A stretch of 6,044 bases of DNA from an uncultured Novosphingobium sp. (GCA_937897535.1 CALCQB010000072.1:1-6044); one strand, 5' to 3'. Shown: positions 1-5,760, counted from the stretch's first letter. A program made the numbers and translations. Notes: generated from the sequence alone by a model not told the origin.

Positions 1-1
1 T

Positions 2-40
2 CGCCATGGCCTGCGCAGCGGGGTAGATGGCTGCTCATGA
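2..40 (+). CDS. Possible 3' end of an upstream gene (partial)
   Basis: The frame starting at base 2 is open from the window edge and reads RHGLRSGVDGCS before a TGA at 38-40. That stop overlaps the ATG of the next gene (37-39) in an ATGA arrangement, the same coupling seen between the second and third genes of this operon, which is the only reason to propose it. Twelve residues are too few to identify a family. A competing frame ends with TAG at 24-26, so the true upstream gene end is uncertain. Confidence 0.2.
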   Translation, partial: RHGLRSGVDGCS

Positions 41-741
41 AGCGCACGATTCTCTTGGGGCTGGCGCTTGCGCTCGCTGCCACACCCGCCATGTCGCAGG
101 ACCGCCGCAGCGATGGCCCGGCGGCCCATGCCAATCCCAGCGCGGTGGTGGCCGAAGAGCTCGCCTTTGCCCGGCTTGCGCAGGAAAAGGGCCAGTGGAC
201 CGCGTTCCGCGAGACTGCGACCAAGGACGCGGTGATGTTCGTGCCGCAGATGGCCTATGCCCAGGACTTCCTCAAGGACAAGCCCAACCCGGCCCAGGCG
301 GTCAAGTGGCAGCCGCACCAGGTCTGGTCGAGCTGCGACGGCAGCGTGGCGGTCACCCGCGGGGCCTGGCAGCGGCCCGACGGGACCAGCGGCTGGTTCA
401 CCACGGTCTGGCAAAAGCAGAAGAATGGCCGCTACAAATGGGTGCTCGATCAGGGCGACGCCTTGCCAATGCCGCTCGATCCGCCCGACATGGTGGTGGC
501 CAAGGTCGCCGATTGCCCGCCCGGCTACAATTATCGCCGCGCGCCGAAGATCAAGGACTTCAAGGGCAAGCTCGCCCCGCTCGATCCGGCCCGCCGCACC
601 GGCCAGTCGCTCGACGGAACGCTGGGCTGGGAGGCGACGGTCGGCGCTGATGGCGCGCGGCGCTTCGTGGTTGCGCTACAGGCCGATGGCGCGCGGGTGA
701 CCGTGCAGGATGTCCAGGTGGAAGCCCCGGCGCCGCAATAA
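37..741 (+). CDS. Exported NTF2/SnoaL-like (DUF4440-type) hypothetical protein
   Basis: This 234-residue protein begins with a clear Sec signal peptide: MKR, a hydrophobic core of about residues 4-16, and a likely signal peptidase I site after AMS (residue 20). The mature protein is probably periplasmic. Residues 36-141 have the pattern of small NTF2-fold, SnoaL/DUF4440-like domains: a helix with ELAFARLAQEKG, an AFRETATKDAVMF segment, then strands with GSVAVTRGAW, TSGWFTTVWQKQ and YKWVLDQGD. The C-terminal third (about 145-234) is a less familiar extension. Two cysteines, C100 and C160, could form a disulfide in the periplasm. No catalytic residues can be assigned, so ligand and role are unknown. 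The frame stays open upstream of 37, but this ATG places the signal peptide correctly; only a weak G-rich tract (19-22) precedes it. Its TAA shares one base with the next gene's ATG (TAATG), so the two are probably translationally coupled. The domain call rests on sequence pattern only. Confidence 0.72.
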   Translation: MKRTILLGLALALAATPAMSQDRRSDGPAAHANPSAVVAEELAFARLAQEKGQWTAFRETATKDAVMFVPQMAYAQDFLKDKPNPAQAVKWQPHQVWSSCDGSVAVTRGAWQRPDGTSGWFTTVWQKQKNGRYKWVLDQGDALPMPLDPPDMVVAKVADCPPGYNYRRAPKIKDFKGKLAPLDPARRTGQSLDGTLGWEATVGADGARRFVVALQADGARVTVQDVQVEAPAPQ

Positions 742-1373
742 TGTTGGACCTGTTTCTTTCGGCCTTCGTCACGCTGTTCGTGGTGATCGATCCGCCCGGC
801 TGCGCCCCGATCTACGCCGGGCTGGTCAAGGGCGCGACCACCCGTCAGGCCAGCGCGATGGCGGTGCGGGCCACCTTCATCGCCACGCTGATCCTGCTGG
901 TGTTCGCGCTGTTCGGCGAAGACCTGCTCGGCGCGCTGCATATCGAGCTCAACTCGTTCCGGATCGCCGGCGGGATCATGCTGTTCGTGATCGCGATGGA
1001 CATGGTGTTCGAAAAGCGCACCCAGCGCCGCGAGGAACGAGCCGAAAAGGTCCGCGCCGAAAGCGCCCAGACCCCCGAGGTCGACGACGTTTCGGTCTTC
1101 CCGATGGCGATGCCGATGATTGCGGGTCCCGGCTCGATCGCCACGATCATGCTGCTGACCGCGCGGGCCCAGGGGACCGAGCAGACGCTGGTCGTGCTCG
1201 CCGCGATGGGCGCGGTGCTGGTGCTGACGCTGGTCGCGCTGATTGCCGCCGGGCCGCTGATGAAGCTGCTTGGCGCGCGGGTCGAAGCGGTGATAACCCG
1301 GCTGCTCGGGGTGTTGCTGGCGGCGCTGGCGGCGCAATATGTGATCGACGGGATAAAGGCGGTACTGACATGA
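741..1373 (+). CDS. MarC family (UPF0056) inner-membrane protein
   Basis: The product is a 210-residue polytopic membrane protein, the usual length for the MarC/UPF0056 family. Hydrophobic segments lie at about residues 2-18, 44-62, 72-90, 120-140, 148-170 and 185-208, giving the expected six spans. Family signatures are visible: VVIDPPGCAPIY in the first span (14-25), the charged cytoplasmic loop 91-115, FPMAMPMIAGPGSIATIM (120-137) with its GPG turn, and a closing RLLGVLLAALAAQYVIDGIK (187-206). E. coli MarC was once linked to multiple antibiotic resistance but that link was later withdrawn; no transport substrate is established for most members, so no substrate is claimed. It overlaps the preceding stop by one base and the following lipoprotein start by four bases (ATGA), so all three genes should share one transcript. 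C21 replaces the more usual small residue after DPPG, a minor oddity. Confidence 0.92.
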   Translation: MLDLFLSAFVTLFVVIDPPGCAPIYAGLVKGATTRQASAMAVRATFIATLILLVFALFGEDLLGALHIELNSFRIAGGIMLFVIAMDMVFEKRTQRREERAEKVRAESAQTPEVDDVSVFPMAMPMIAGPGSIATIMLLTARAQGTEQTLVVLAAMGAVLVLTLVALIAAGPLMKLLGARVEAVITRLLGVLLAALAAQYVIDGIKAVLT

Positions 1374-1699
1374 AGCGACTTGCAGTTGTTCTGGCCCTGG
1401 CGCTTGTTGCGGGCTGTTCGGGCGGCGAGGGGGCCGGACCCGAAGCGAGCGAAACCGGCGCGGCCGCTGCCGCAACGGGCAGCGCCAGCGCGGCGTCGGA
1501 CGACACGCCGATGACCGCCGAGCGCTGCATCGAGGACAACAAGGGCCTCGGCACCGGCACCCGCGGCGAAGCGACCAAGGAATGCATGGTCACCGCCTGC
1601 GACAAGGGCGACAAGAAATCGTGCGACATGGCCAAGTCGTTTGAAGGCGGCGACCACCCTGAGAACGATCCGCCGGCCGACGAGCCGGTCGACGAGTGA
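1370..1699 (+). CDS. Small cysteine-rich lipoprotein
   Basis: This 109-residue protein has a lipoprotein signal peptide: MKR, a hydrophobic stretch LAVVLALALV, and lipobox VAGC with the lipidated cysteine at residue 16. S at +2 is compatible with outer-membrane sorting. A low-complexity linker rich in Ala, Gly, Ser and Glu (17-46) tethers a compact domain with four cysteines, C53, C72, C77 and C85, then an acidic proline-rich tail (94-109). The ATCxKGDKKSC-like segment around 75-85 vaguely recalls cysteine-bearing Sel1-like repeats, but a single motif is not enough to assign that fold. The four cysteines would allow two disulfides in the periplasm. The start ATG overlaps the TGA of the MarC gene (ATGA), so it is likely translated by coupling; the frame is open further upstream, but the signal peptide fixes this start. 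The stop lies 3 bp from the convergent stop of the Lon-domain gene. I do not recognise a named family. Confidence 0.8.
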   Translation: MKRLAVVLALALVAGCSGGEGAGPEASETGAAAAATGSASAASDDTPMTAERCIEDNKGLGTGTRGEATKECMVTACDKGDKKSCDMAKSFEGGDHPENDPPADEPVDE

Positions 1700-1702
1700 G
1701 CG

Positions 1703-2308
1703 TTATTGCAGCGTAACCTGCGGATCGTCGCTGTCGCGGCGACCGAAGAACTGCATCAGCTGAACCAGCAGCTCGCAGCGCTCGGCCAGGTTCGCGGCCT
1801 CGAGCAGGGCCTGCTTCGAAGCGATATCGAACGGGACGATCTGGCTGGTCCCATCGATCAGCGATTCGTCATCGAGCCGGGTTACCGCTTCCCAATCGAC
1901 TGCATAGCCCTGGGCGTCGGCAAAGCGCCGTGCCTCGCGCTCGAACCCGGCGCGTTCGACCGGGGATAGCGCCGGGAATTCCTCTTCCGTCAGCAGTTCG
2001 GCCTCGATCTGGCGGAACGGGGTGGCGGCATCGAGTTCGCGAACCAGCCGGAACCGCGATTCGCCGCTCAGGATCAGGTTGAAGCAGCCATCGTCGAGCG
2101 CCTCGACCTCCTCGATCTTGCCGAGACAGCCGACCTGATAGAGCGGCGCGGCTTCATCCGCGCGCTGCGGCTGGATCATCCCGATCCGCCGGTCGCGGGC
2201 CAGGGCATCCTTTACCAGCGCGCGGTAGCGCGGCTCGAAGATGTGCAGTGGCAGTTGCAGCCCCGGAAACAGGATCGCGCCCGGCAAGGGAAAGATCGAA
2301 ATGCGCAT
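1703..2308 (-). CDS. LON peptidase substrate-binding domain protein
   Basis: The 201-residue product corresponds to the N-terminal substrate-recognition domain of Lon protease (LON_substr_bdg family) and nothing else: there is no AAA+ ATPase and no Ser-Lys protease domain, as is normal for these stand-alone proteins. The hallmark start is FPLPGAILFPG (6-16) followed by LPLHIFEPRYRAL (19-31); the beta-barrel continues with GCLGKIEEVEALDDG (60-74) and LSGESRFRL (80-88), and a C-terminal helical region with PFDIASKQALLEA (159-171). I start at the ATG at 2308 because the family begins here; the frame extends to 2371, but that would overlap the end of the thioredoxin gene and add 21 uncharacteristic residues. 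It follows the thioredoxin gene by 14 bp with only a weak G-rich ribosome site, so translation may depend on coupling. Likely cytoplasmic; the role of such proteins is not well defined, although linkage to a holdase-like thioredoxin suggests protein quality control. Confidence 0.9.
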   Translation of the reverse strand: MRISIFPLPGAILFPGLQLPLHIFEPRYRALVKDALARDRRIGMIQPQRADEAAPLYQVGCLGKIEEVEALDDGCFNLILSGESRFRLVRELDAATPFRQIEAELLTEEEFPALSPVERAGFEREARRFADAQGYAVDWEAVTRLDDESLIDGTSQIVPFDIASKQALLEAANLAERCELLVQLMQFFGRRDSDDPQVTLQ

Positions 2309-2322
2309 CGCCGCGCCGTGCC

Positions 2323-3225
2323 TCAACCGAACAGGATCAGCGACAGGCGGCGGCGCTGGGCCGCGACCCACGGGTCTTCAAGACCCACCACTTCGAAGAT
2401 CTGCAGCAGCTTGGCCCTGGCCGCGCCGTCATTCCAGGCGCGGTCGGCGGCGATCATCCCCAGCAGGGTCTCGGCCGCGCCGTCGCGGTCGCCGGCGGCA
2501 AAGGCTGCCTCGGCATAGGCCAGCTGGCCGTCCGGATTATCCGGCGTTGCCGCCGCCTTGAGCGCGGCAAGTTCGCTGTCCGCAGGCTTGTTGCGGGCCA
2601 GTTCCAGCGCGGCACGGGCCCGGGCGACATCGGGATCGCCGCCCAGCTCGGCCGGCAAGGCGGTGAGCACGGCGTCGGCCTGATCGAACTCCCCCAGCGC
2701 GGCCATCGCCCGGATCAGCCCGCCAAAGGCGCCGCCGCTAGCCGGATCGATCTCGACGATCTGCGAAAAGATCGAGGCCGCGCGCTCACCTTCGCCGTCC
2801 GCGAGCGCCGCTTCGCCCATCGCCAGCAGCGGGGCGATGTCCTGCGCCGGGGCGCCGCCCGGCTTGATCGGCAGCTTGGCGAGCAACTGGTCGAGCAGTT
2901 CCTTCAACTGGCTTTCCGTCCGGGCATTGGTCAGGTCGGCGACCGGCTGGCCCTGGAACAGCGCATAGACCGTCGGGATCGAGCGGACCTGGAACTGTCC
3001 GGCGATGAACTGTTCCTCATCGACGTTGAGCTTGGCCAGGACCACGCCCTTGTCGGCATAGTCTGCCGCGACCTTTTCGAGCAGCGGGGTCAGCGCCTTG
3101 CACGGCCCGCACCATTCGGCCCAGAAATCGAGGATCACCAACTGGGTCATCGATGGCTCGACCACGGAGCTGCGGAACCGGTCGACCGCCTTCTGTTCTT
3201 CCAGGTTCAGCCCCATGCTTGCCAC
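2323..3225 (-). CDS. ybbN: YbbN/CnoX-type thioredoxin with TPR-like C-terminal domain
   Basis: The 300-residue protein has two parts. Residues about 21-118 are a thioredoxin fold with the complete redox site WCGPC (38-42), the DFWAEWC approach, and the cis-proline loop RSIPT with P84. Residues about 127-300 are helical TPR-like repeats, including a C-terminal block (AAETLLGMIAADRAW at 250-264 and RRRLSLILFG at 291-300) typical of YbbN-type proteins. In E. coli, YbbN (CnoX) is a chaperedoxin that holds unfolded or oxidised clients and has a degenerate SxxC site; here both active cysteines are present, so real thiol-disulfide activity is plausible. No signal peptide is seen, so it is cytoplasmic. 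I use a GTG start at 3225 because a GGAG lies 8 bases upstream; the alternative ATG at 3216 would put that site too far away. It is the first gene of a two-gene operon with the Lon-domain protein downstream. Family certain, symbol by homology. Confidence 0.9.
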   Translation of the reverse strand: MASMGLNLEEQKAVDRFRSSVVEPSMTQLVILDFWAEWCGPCKALTPLLEKVAADYADKGVVLAKLNVDEEQFIAGQFQVRSIPTVYALFQGQPVADLTNARTESQLKELLDQLLAKLPIKPGGAPAQDIAPLLAMGEAALADGEGERAASIFSQIVEIDPASGGAFGGLIRAMAALGEFDQADAVLTALPAELGGDPDVARARAALELARNKPADSELAALKAAATPDNPDGQLAYAEAAFAAGDRDGAAETLLGMIAADRAWNDGAARAKLLQIFEVVGLEDPWVAAQRRRLSLILFG

Positions 3226-3233
3226 TTGGTCAA

Positions 3234-3237
3234 CTCC
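3234..3237 (-). promoter_or_regulatory. Ribosome binding site deciding the thioredoxin start
   Basis: On the minus strand GGAG is followed by an 8-base spacer and then GTG at 3225. The in-frame ATG at 3216 would have a 17-base spacer. This supports the non-ATG start. Confidence 0.6.
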
Positions 3238-3325
3238 ATCGTTTTAAGGTTGTGCGCCAATGTGGGCCTTCGCGCTGATTTGTGAAGGGACAATCGCGCG
3301 ATTGGCAGACTTGGCAAATTTCCCC

Positions 3326-3353
3326 TTGGCAAGGGCACAGGCCAGTGCTAACC
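3326..3353 (+). promoter_or_regulatory. Candidate sigma-70-type promoter for tRNA-Gly
   Basis: TTGGCA at 3326-3331 is followed after 16 bases by CTAACC (3348-3353) and then a run of G/C (CGCGCGCC) that resembles the GC-rich discriminator of growth-rate-controlled stable-RNA promoters. The spacing fits a housekeeping promoter, giving a leader of roughly 45-50 bases before the mature tRNA at 3408. Two further TTGGCA copies lie just upstream (3302-3307 and 3311-3316). The rest of the 182-bp divergent gap (3226-3407) holds a small GCGC-T5-GCGC inverted repeat in the leader (3376-3388) and no gene; I could not place a convincing promoter for the minus-strand thioredoxin gene, although it must lie here. 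The -10 match is poor against the E. coli consensus, so the call is tentative. Confidence 0.4.
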
Positions 3354-3407
3354 GCGCGCCTCTCCCCGGTCCGGAGCGCTTTTTGCGCAAGGGCCGCAAA
3401 CGTTCGA

Positions 3408-3482
3408 GCGGGCGTAGCTCAGGGGTAGAGCACAACCTTGCCAAGGTTGGGGTCGAGGGTTCGAATCCCTTCGCCCGCTCCA
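3408..3482 (+). tRNA. tRNA-Gly (anticodon GCC)
   Basis: The 75-base sequence folds into a full cloverleaf. The acceptor stem pairs GCGGGCG (3408-3414) with CGCCCGC (3472-3478); the discriminator is T3479 and the CCA end is encoded at 3480-3482. The D arm contains AGCTCAGGGGTAGAGC. The anticodon stem CAACC (3433-3437) pairs with GGTTG (3445-3449) around loop TTGCCAA, placing anticodon GCC at 3440-3442, which reads the glycine codon GGC, heavily used in these genes. The T arm is GAGGG, loop TTCGAAT, CCCTT with one G-T pair. A run of five T at 3484-3488 follows directly and may help 3' end formation. The kinase gene starts 51 bases downstream on the same strand, so read-through from the tRNA promoter into it is possible. 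Confidence 0.98.
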
Positions 3483-3521
3483 GTTTTTCCTTACAGCGGT
3501 GTTCATTCTTGCCGCTTCGGT

Positions 3522-3525
3522 GGAG
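3522..3525 (+). promoter_or_regulatory. Ribosome binding site of phoR
   Basis: GGAG followed by an 8-base spacer to the ATG at 3534. It decides the start: the frame is open up to 3438, but those upstream codons lie inside the tRNA and lack a ribosome site. Confidence 0.7.
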
Positions 3526-3533
3526 CGGCATCG

Positions 3534-4520
3534 ATGTCCCTGTCTGGTCCCGCCCTGCTTGAACACGTTCCTTCGCCTGCGCTGTTTGTCGAGCGCGGGC
3601 AGGTTTCGTTTGCCAATGCCGCCGCGCGCGATCTGTTGGGCGGGCATGTGGTGGGTGAGAACGTGCGAATCGCGATCCGCGATCCGCGCGCGCTGGCCGA
3701 GGTGCTGGCTCCGGCTGGGGTGCCGGTGCGGATCGATGGCCTCTCGGTTCCCGGCAGCCGTTGGCAGCTGACCTGTCAGCGGCTCGACGAGGACCGGCGG
3801 CTGGTGCTGCTCGAGGACTTGTCGGTCAAGGTAAGCGTCGCCCGCGCGCACGCCGATTTCGTCGCCAATGCCAGCCACGAACTGCGCACCCCGCTCGCCG
3901 CGATCCTCGGCTACGTCGAAACGCTCGAGGATCCCAAGGCGGGCGCCGACGAGGCGACCCGCAACCGTTTCCTCGGGATCATCCGCCACGAGGCGCAGCG
4001 GATGCGCGCGCTGGTCGAGGATCTGATGAGCCTGTCGCGAATCGAGGCCATCAAGCACGATGCCCCGACCGAACCGGTCGACATGCTGGCGCTGGCCCGC
4101 GAGGCGATCGGCGAAGTGCGCGAGCGGGGCGAGGTGGTGCTGACCACCAATGCCGAGCGGGCGATGGTCGCCGGGGATCGCGGCCAGCTGGCCCAGGTGC
4201 TGCGCAACCTGATCGACAATGCGCTCAAATACGGCCGGCCCGAAACGCCGCTGCAGATGACGCTCGAAACCACCCCGACCGGGCGGGTGGCAATCAGCAT
4301 TCGCGACGAGGGCGAGGGGATCGACCCGGAACACCTGCCGCGCCTGACCGAGCGATTCTATCGCGCCGATACCGGGCGCAGCCGGGCTGCCGGGGGCACC
4401 GGGCTGGGTCTGGCGATCGTCAAGCACATCGTCGAACGGCACCGCGGACGCTTCGATATCTCCAGCTTTGCCGGGCAGGGCACGACCGCTTCGATCATCC
4501 TGCCGCTGCTTGCCGGATGA
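3534..4520 (+). CDS. phoR: PhoR-type sensor histidine kinase, apparently soluble
   Basis: This 328-residue kinase autophosphorylates on histidine and would pass phosphate to a response regulator, here most likely PhoB, to signal phosphate starvation. Domains in order: a short PAS-like N-terminal module (about 8-97); a HisKA dimerisation helix with the H box ASHELRTPLAAILGY (113-127, phosphoacceptor H115); and a HATPase_c domain with N box LRNLIDNALKY (223-233), G1 RDEGEGI (257-263), F box ERFYRAD (273-279) and G2 GGTGLGLAIVK (287-297). All key residues are present. No hydrophobic stretch long enough for a membrane span is visible, whereas classic PhoR proteins carry N-terminal spans, so membrane contact would have to be indirect, for example through PhoU and the Pst transporter. 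Identity as PhoR rests on kinase type and on adjacency to a Pho box and pstS. The start is set by the GGAG at 3522-3525. Its stop abuts the Pho box. Confidence 0.87.
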   Translation: MSLSGPALLEHVPSPALFVERGQVSFANAAARDLLGGHVVGENVRIAIRDPRALAEVLAPAGVPVRIDGLSVPGSRWQLTCQRLDEDRRLVLLEDLSVKVSVARAHADFVANASHELRTPLAAILGYVETLEDPKAGADEATRNRFLGIIRHEAQRMRALVEDLMSLSRIEAIKHDAPTEPVDMLALAREAIGEVRERGEVVLTTNAERAMVAGDRGQLAQVLRNLIDNALKYGRPETPLQMTLETTPTGRVAISIRDEGEGIDPEHLPRLTERFYRADTGRSRAAGGTGLGLAIVKHIVERHRGRFDISSFAGQGTTASIILPLLAG

Positions 4521-4554
4521 TTGTCACATAACTGTCACGGAGCGGTCCTAACTG
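4521..4554 (+). promoter_or_regulatory. Pho box and -10 element of the pstS promoter
   Basis: TTGTCACATAACTGTCAC (4521-4538) matches the 18-bp PhoB binding consensus of two 7-bp half sites separated by an AT-rich 4-bp spacer. The core TGTCAC occurs exactly twice (4522-4527, 4533-4538) at an 11-bp offset, one helical turn, as expected for tandem PhoB. Ten bases after the box comes TAACTG (4549-4554), a fair -10 hexamer at the same distance as in E. coli phoA, which would give a transcript start near 4560 and a leader of some 23 bases with GAGG (4575-4578) five bases before the pstS ATG. The box begins at the base after the phoR stop. Predicted action: activation by phosphorylated PhoB under phosphate limitation. 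Confidence 0.9.
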
Positions 4555-4583
4555 GCGATACGACTCATCTACACGAGGCTGCC

Positions 4584-5363
4584 ATGACCCGTTTCAAGAC
4601 CATCGCTTTTGCTGCCATTTCCTCCGTCGCGCTCGCTGCTTGCGGTGGCGGTTCCTCGGGCTCGAGCCGCGATGCGGCCTGGGCCGTCGGCTCGTCGACG
4701 ATTTACCCGTTCGCTGCGGCGGTCGCGGAAGAAGTCGCCAAGGGCGGGGTCAAGGCCCCCAAGGTCGAACAGAACGGTTCGGGCGCCGGGATCAAGCTGT
4801 TCTGCGCCGGGGTCGGCGCGGCTCACCCCGACATCGCCAATGCCTCGCGCCGGATCAAGAAGTCCGAATTCGAAGACTGCCAGAAGAACGGCGTCAAGGA
4901 CATCGCCGAAATCCAGGTCGGGCTTGACGGGATCGCCTTCGCCGAAGGCAAGAGCGGCCCCGGGATCGCACTGACCCCGACCGATGTCTACAAGGCGCTG
5001 GCCGCCAATCCGTTCGGCAAGCCCAACACCGCCAAGACCTGGAAGGACGTCAATCCGGCGCTCCCGGCGCTGCCGATCCAGGTCTATGGTCCGCCGACCA
5101 CCAGCGGCACCCGCGATGCGCTGGCCGAACTGATCCTGACCAAGGGCTGCGACAGCGATCCGGCGATGAAGGCGCTCAAGGAAAAGGACAAGGACGCCCA
5201 CAAGAAGACCTGCACCGAGGTCCGCGAAGACGGCGCCTATGTCGATTCGGGCGAAGAAGACAACCTGATCGTCCAGAAGATCGCCGCCAACCCCAAGGCG
5301 GTGGGCGTGTTCGGCTTCGCGCACGCGGCCTGGTTCTACCTGGCGCGCACGCTGCCGCGCTGA
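4584..5363 (+). CDS. pstS: Phosphate ABC transporter substrate-binding lipoprotein PstS, 3' end lost
   Basis: PstS captures phosphate in the periplasm and hands it to PstCAB. The product starts with a lipoprotein signal (lipobox LAAC, lipidated C20). Phosphate-site signatures are intact: AVGSSTIYPFA (34-44), QNGSGAGIKLFCAG (63-76), NASRRIKKSE (86-95), and TSGTRDALAELIL (173-185). Also visible are LDGIAFAE and DSGEEDNLIVQKI, which mark the alphaproteobacterial PstS subtype. Family similarity runs to GVFGF (241-245, ending at 5318); the following residues AHAAWFYLARTLPR do not continue the PstS fold and the frame then stops. At 259 residues it is some 80-90 short of relatives as I remember them, lacking most of the second half of lobe 1/C-terminal region. 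I infer the true gene continued and that this contig jumps to unrelated DNA near 5319, rather than a natural truncation. The ATG at 4584 is chosen for its ribosome site and signal peptide; the upstream in-frame codons lie in the promoter. Confidence 0.9.
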   Translation: MTRFKTIAFAAISSVALAACGGGSSGSSRDAAWAVGSSTIYPFAAAVAEEVAKGGVKAPKVEQNGSGAGIKLFCAGVGAAHPDIANASRRIKKSEFEDCQKNGVKDIAEIQVGLDGIAFAEGKSGPGIALTPTDVYKALAANPFGKPNTAKTWKDVNPALPALPIQVYGPPTTSGTRDALAELILTKGCDSDPAMKALKEKDKDAHKKTCTEVREDGAYVDSGEEDNLIVQKIAANPKAVGVFGFAHAAWFYLARTLPR

Positions 5364-5447
5364 GCGCAGCAGCAACGCCGCCGCAGCAGCCGCCTTCACC
5401 GGAAAAGGCACCGGAGCCATCCACCGCCCCTTCCCTCGCGCCCTCAC
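5319..5447. other. GC-rich non-PstS segment after the break
   Basis: After the last PstS-like codon the sequence changes character. 5319-5363 adds 14 non-homologous residues and a stop; 5364-5395 is a CAG/CGC-type trinucleotide-like run. On the minus strand, 5447-5442 reads GTGAGG, a splice-donor-like start, so part of this stretch may be intron adjoining the exon-like segment at 5448-5529. No bacterial gene or RNA was recognised, and the exact junction or junctions cannot be placed by eye. Confidence 0.4.
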
Positions 5448-5529
5448 CCTCGGGCCGGAACTTCTCGGCGTTGCTGTTGCGCCAGCCCGACCCCTCGTAC
5501 GTGTCCACGAACGTCTGCAGGTACCGGAT
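5448..5529 (-). other. Exon-like segment with splice acceptor and donor (eukaryote-like)
   Basis: On the minus strand a pyrimidine-rich tract (TTCCCCCACCCCCCCTGCAG, 5549-5530) ends in CAG, then 82 bases form a high-GC coding frame, and the segment ends at GAGG followed by GTGAGG (5447-5442). This is the arrangement of a 3' splice site, short internal exon and 5' splice site. The peptide begins IRYLQTFVDTYEG and contains GSGWRNSNAEKFRPE. Nearly all codons end in G or C, as in some green algae. The pattern weakly recalls a segment found in plant PHD-finger/homeodomain proteins (GW..xSREKIRPEKEL-like), from memory. An alternative is chance resemblance within a GC-rich bacterial piece. Either way it does not belong to the pst locus. 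Confidence 0.35.
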
Positions 5530-5594
5530 CTGCAGGGGGGGTGGGGGAAGATAGCCAAGCCGCCCAGCAAGAAATTGCGTGCTCGCTGAATTAT

Positions 5595-5757
5595 TCAAGG
5601 CCACTTTTTCGTGATCGCTTGGGATTTTCCTCCTCGCTCGTCTATAGGTTCAACTCTGGGGGCGCGAATGCTAGCTAGCTCTAAAAACGGATCCTGTTCT
5701 TTCACATCTGCTATATTAGTAGAAGAAGTAGCTGCAGGTGAAGCCGGCACCACCGCT
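5595..5757 (-). CDS. Partial CDS: C-terminus of an unidentified protein, lower GC
   Basis: A minus-strand frame ends with TGA at 5597-5595. The plausible part reads TSSTNIADVKEQDPF followed by LELASIRAPRVEPIDERGG and ends in KKWP. Codons such as ATA, TTA, AGA, GGA and CTA are used, unlike the GC-ending codons of the pho genes, so it comes from a lower-GC source. The frame runs on without a stop into the antisense of the autotransporter repeat and then the dehydrogenase fragment, making one open frame of about 450 bases to the window edge; I regard that continuity as accidental. No family recognised. The left limit of the fragment is its stop; the right limit (about 5735-5760) is a guess from the composition change. 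Confidence 0.35.
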
Positions 5758-5760
5758 GGC

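Noticed and set aside
531..1657. Long minus-strand frames opposite the NTF2-like, MarC and lipoprotein genes
   Set aside because: Arg/His/Ala/Pro-rich or low-complexity translations typical of antisense frames in high-GC DNA; the plus-strand genes have recognisable families, signal peptides and coupled starts.
2248..3285. Plus-strand frame of 345 residues opposite the thioredoxin gene
   Set aside because: It is a shadow of the YbbN and Lon-domain genes; no known motif and it would overlap the whole operon.
3244..3531. Minus-strand frame antisense to the tRNA, containing AKGFEPSTPTLARLCSTPEL
   Set aside because: This is the reverse complement of tRNA-Gly; such peptides are common false proteins from tRNA loci. 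The same applies to the overlapping frame with RRDSNPRPQPWQGCALPLSY (3348-4442, minus).
5364..5395. GCAGCAGCAACGCCGCC run as a possible tandem repeat or CRISPR-like element
   Set aside because: Only a short imperfect trinucleotide bias, with no repeat-spacer structure. No CRISPR array, insertion sequence or attachment site was seen anywhere in the window.
5515..5535. Clustered PstI/KpnI-like sites, plus a GCTAGCTAGC repeat and GGATCC at 5671-5694, suggesting a cloning polylinker
   Set aside because: The first cluster lies within a sensible high-GC coding frame and the second within the lower-GC protein end; the order does not match a vector polylinker I can recognise. Vector screening of the reads would settle it.
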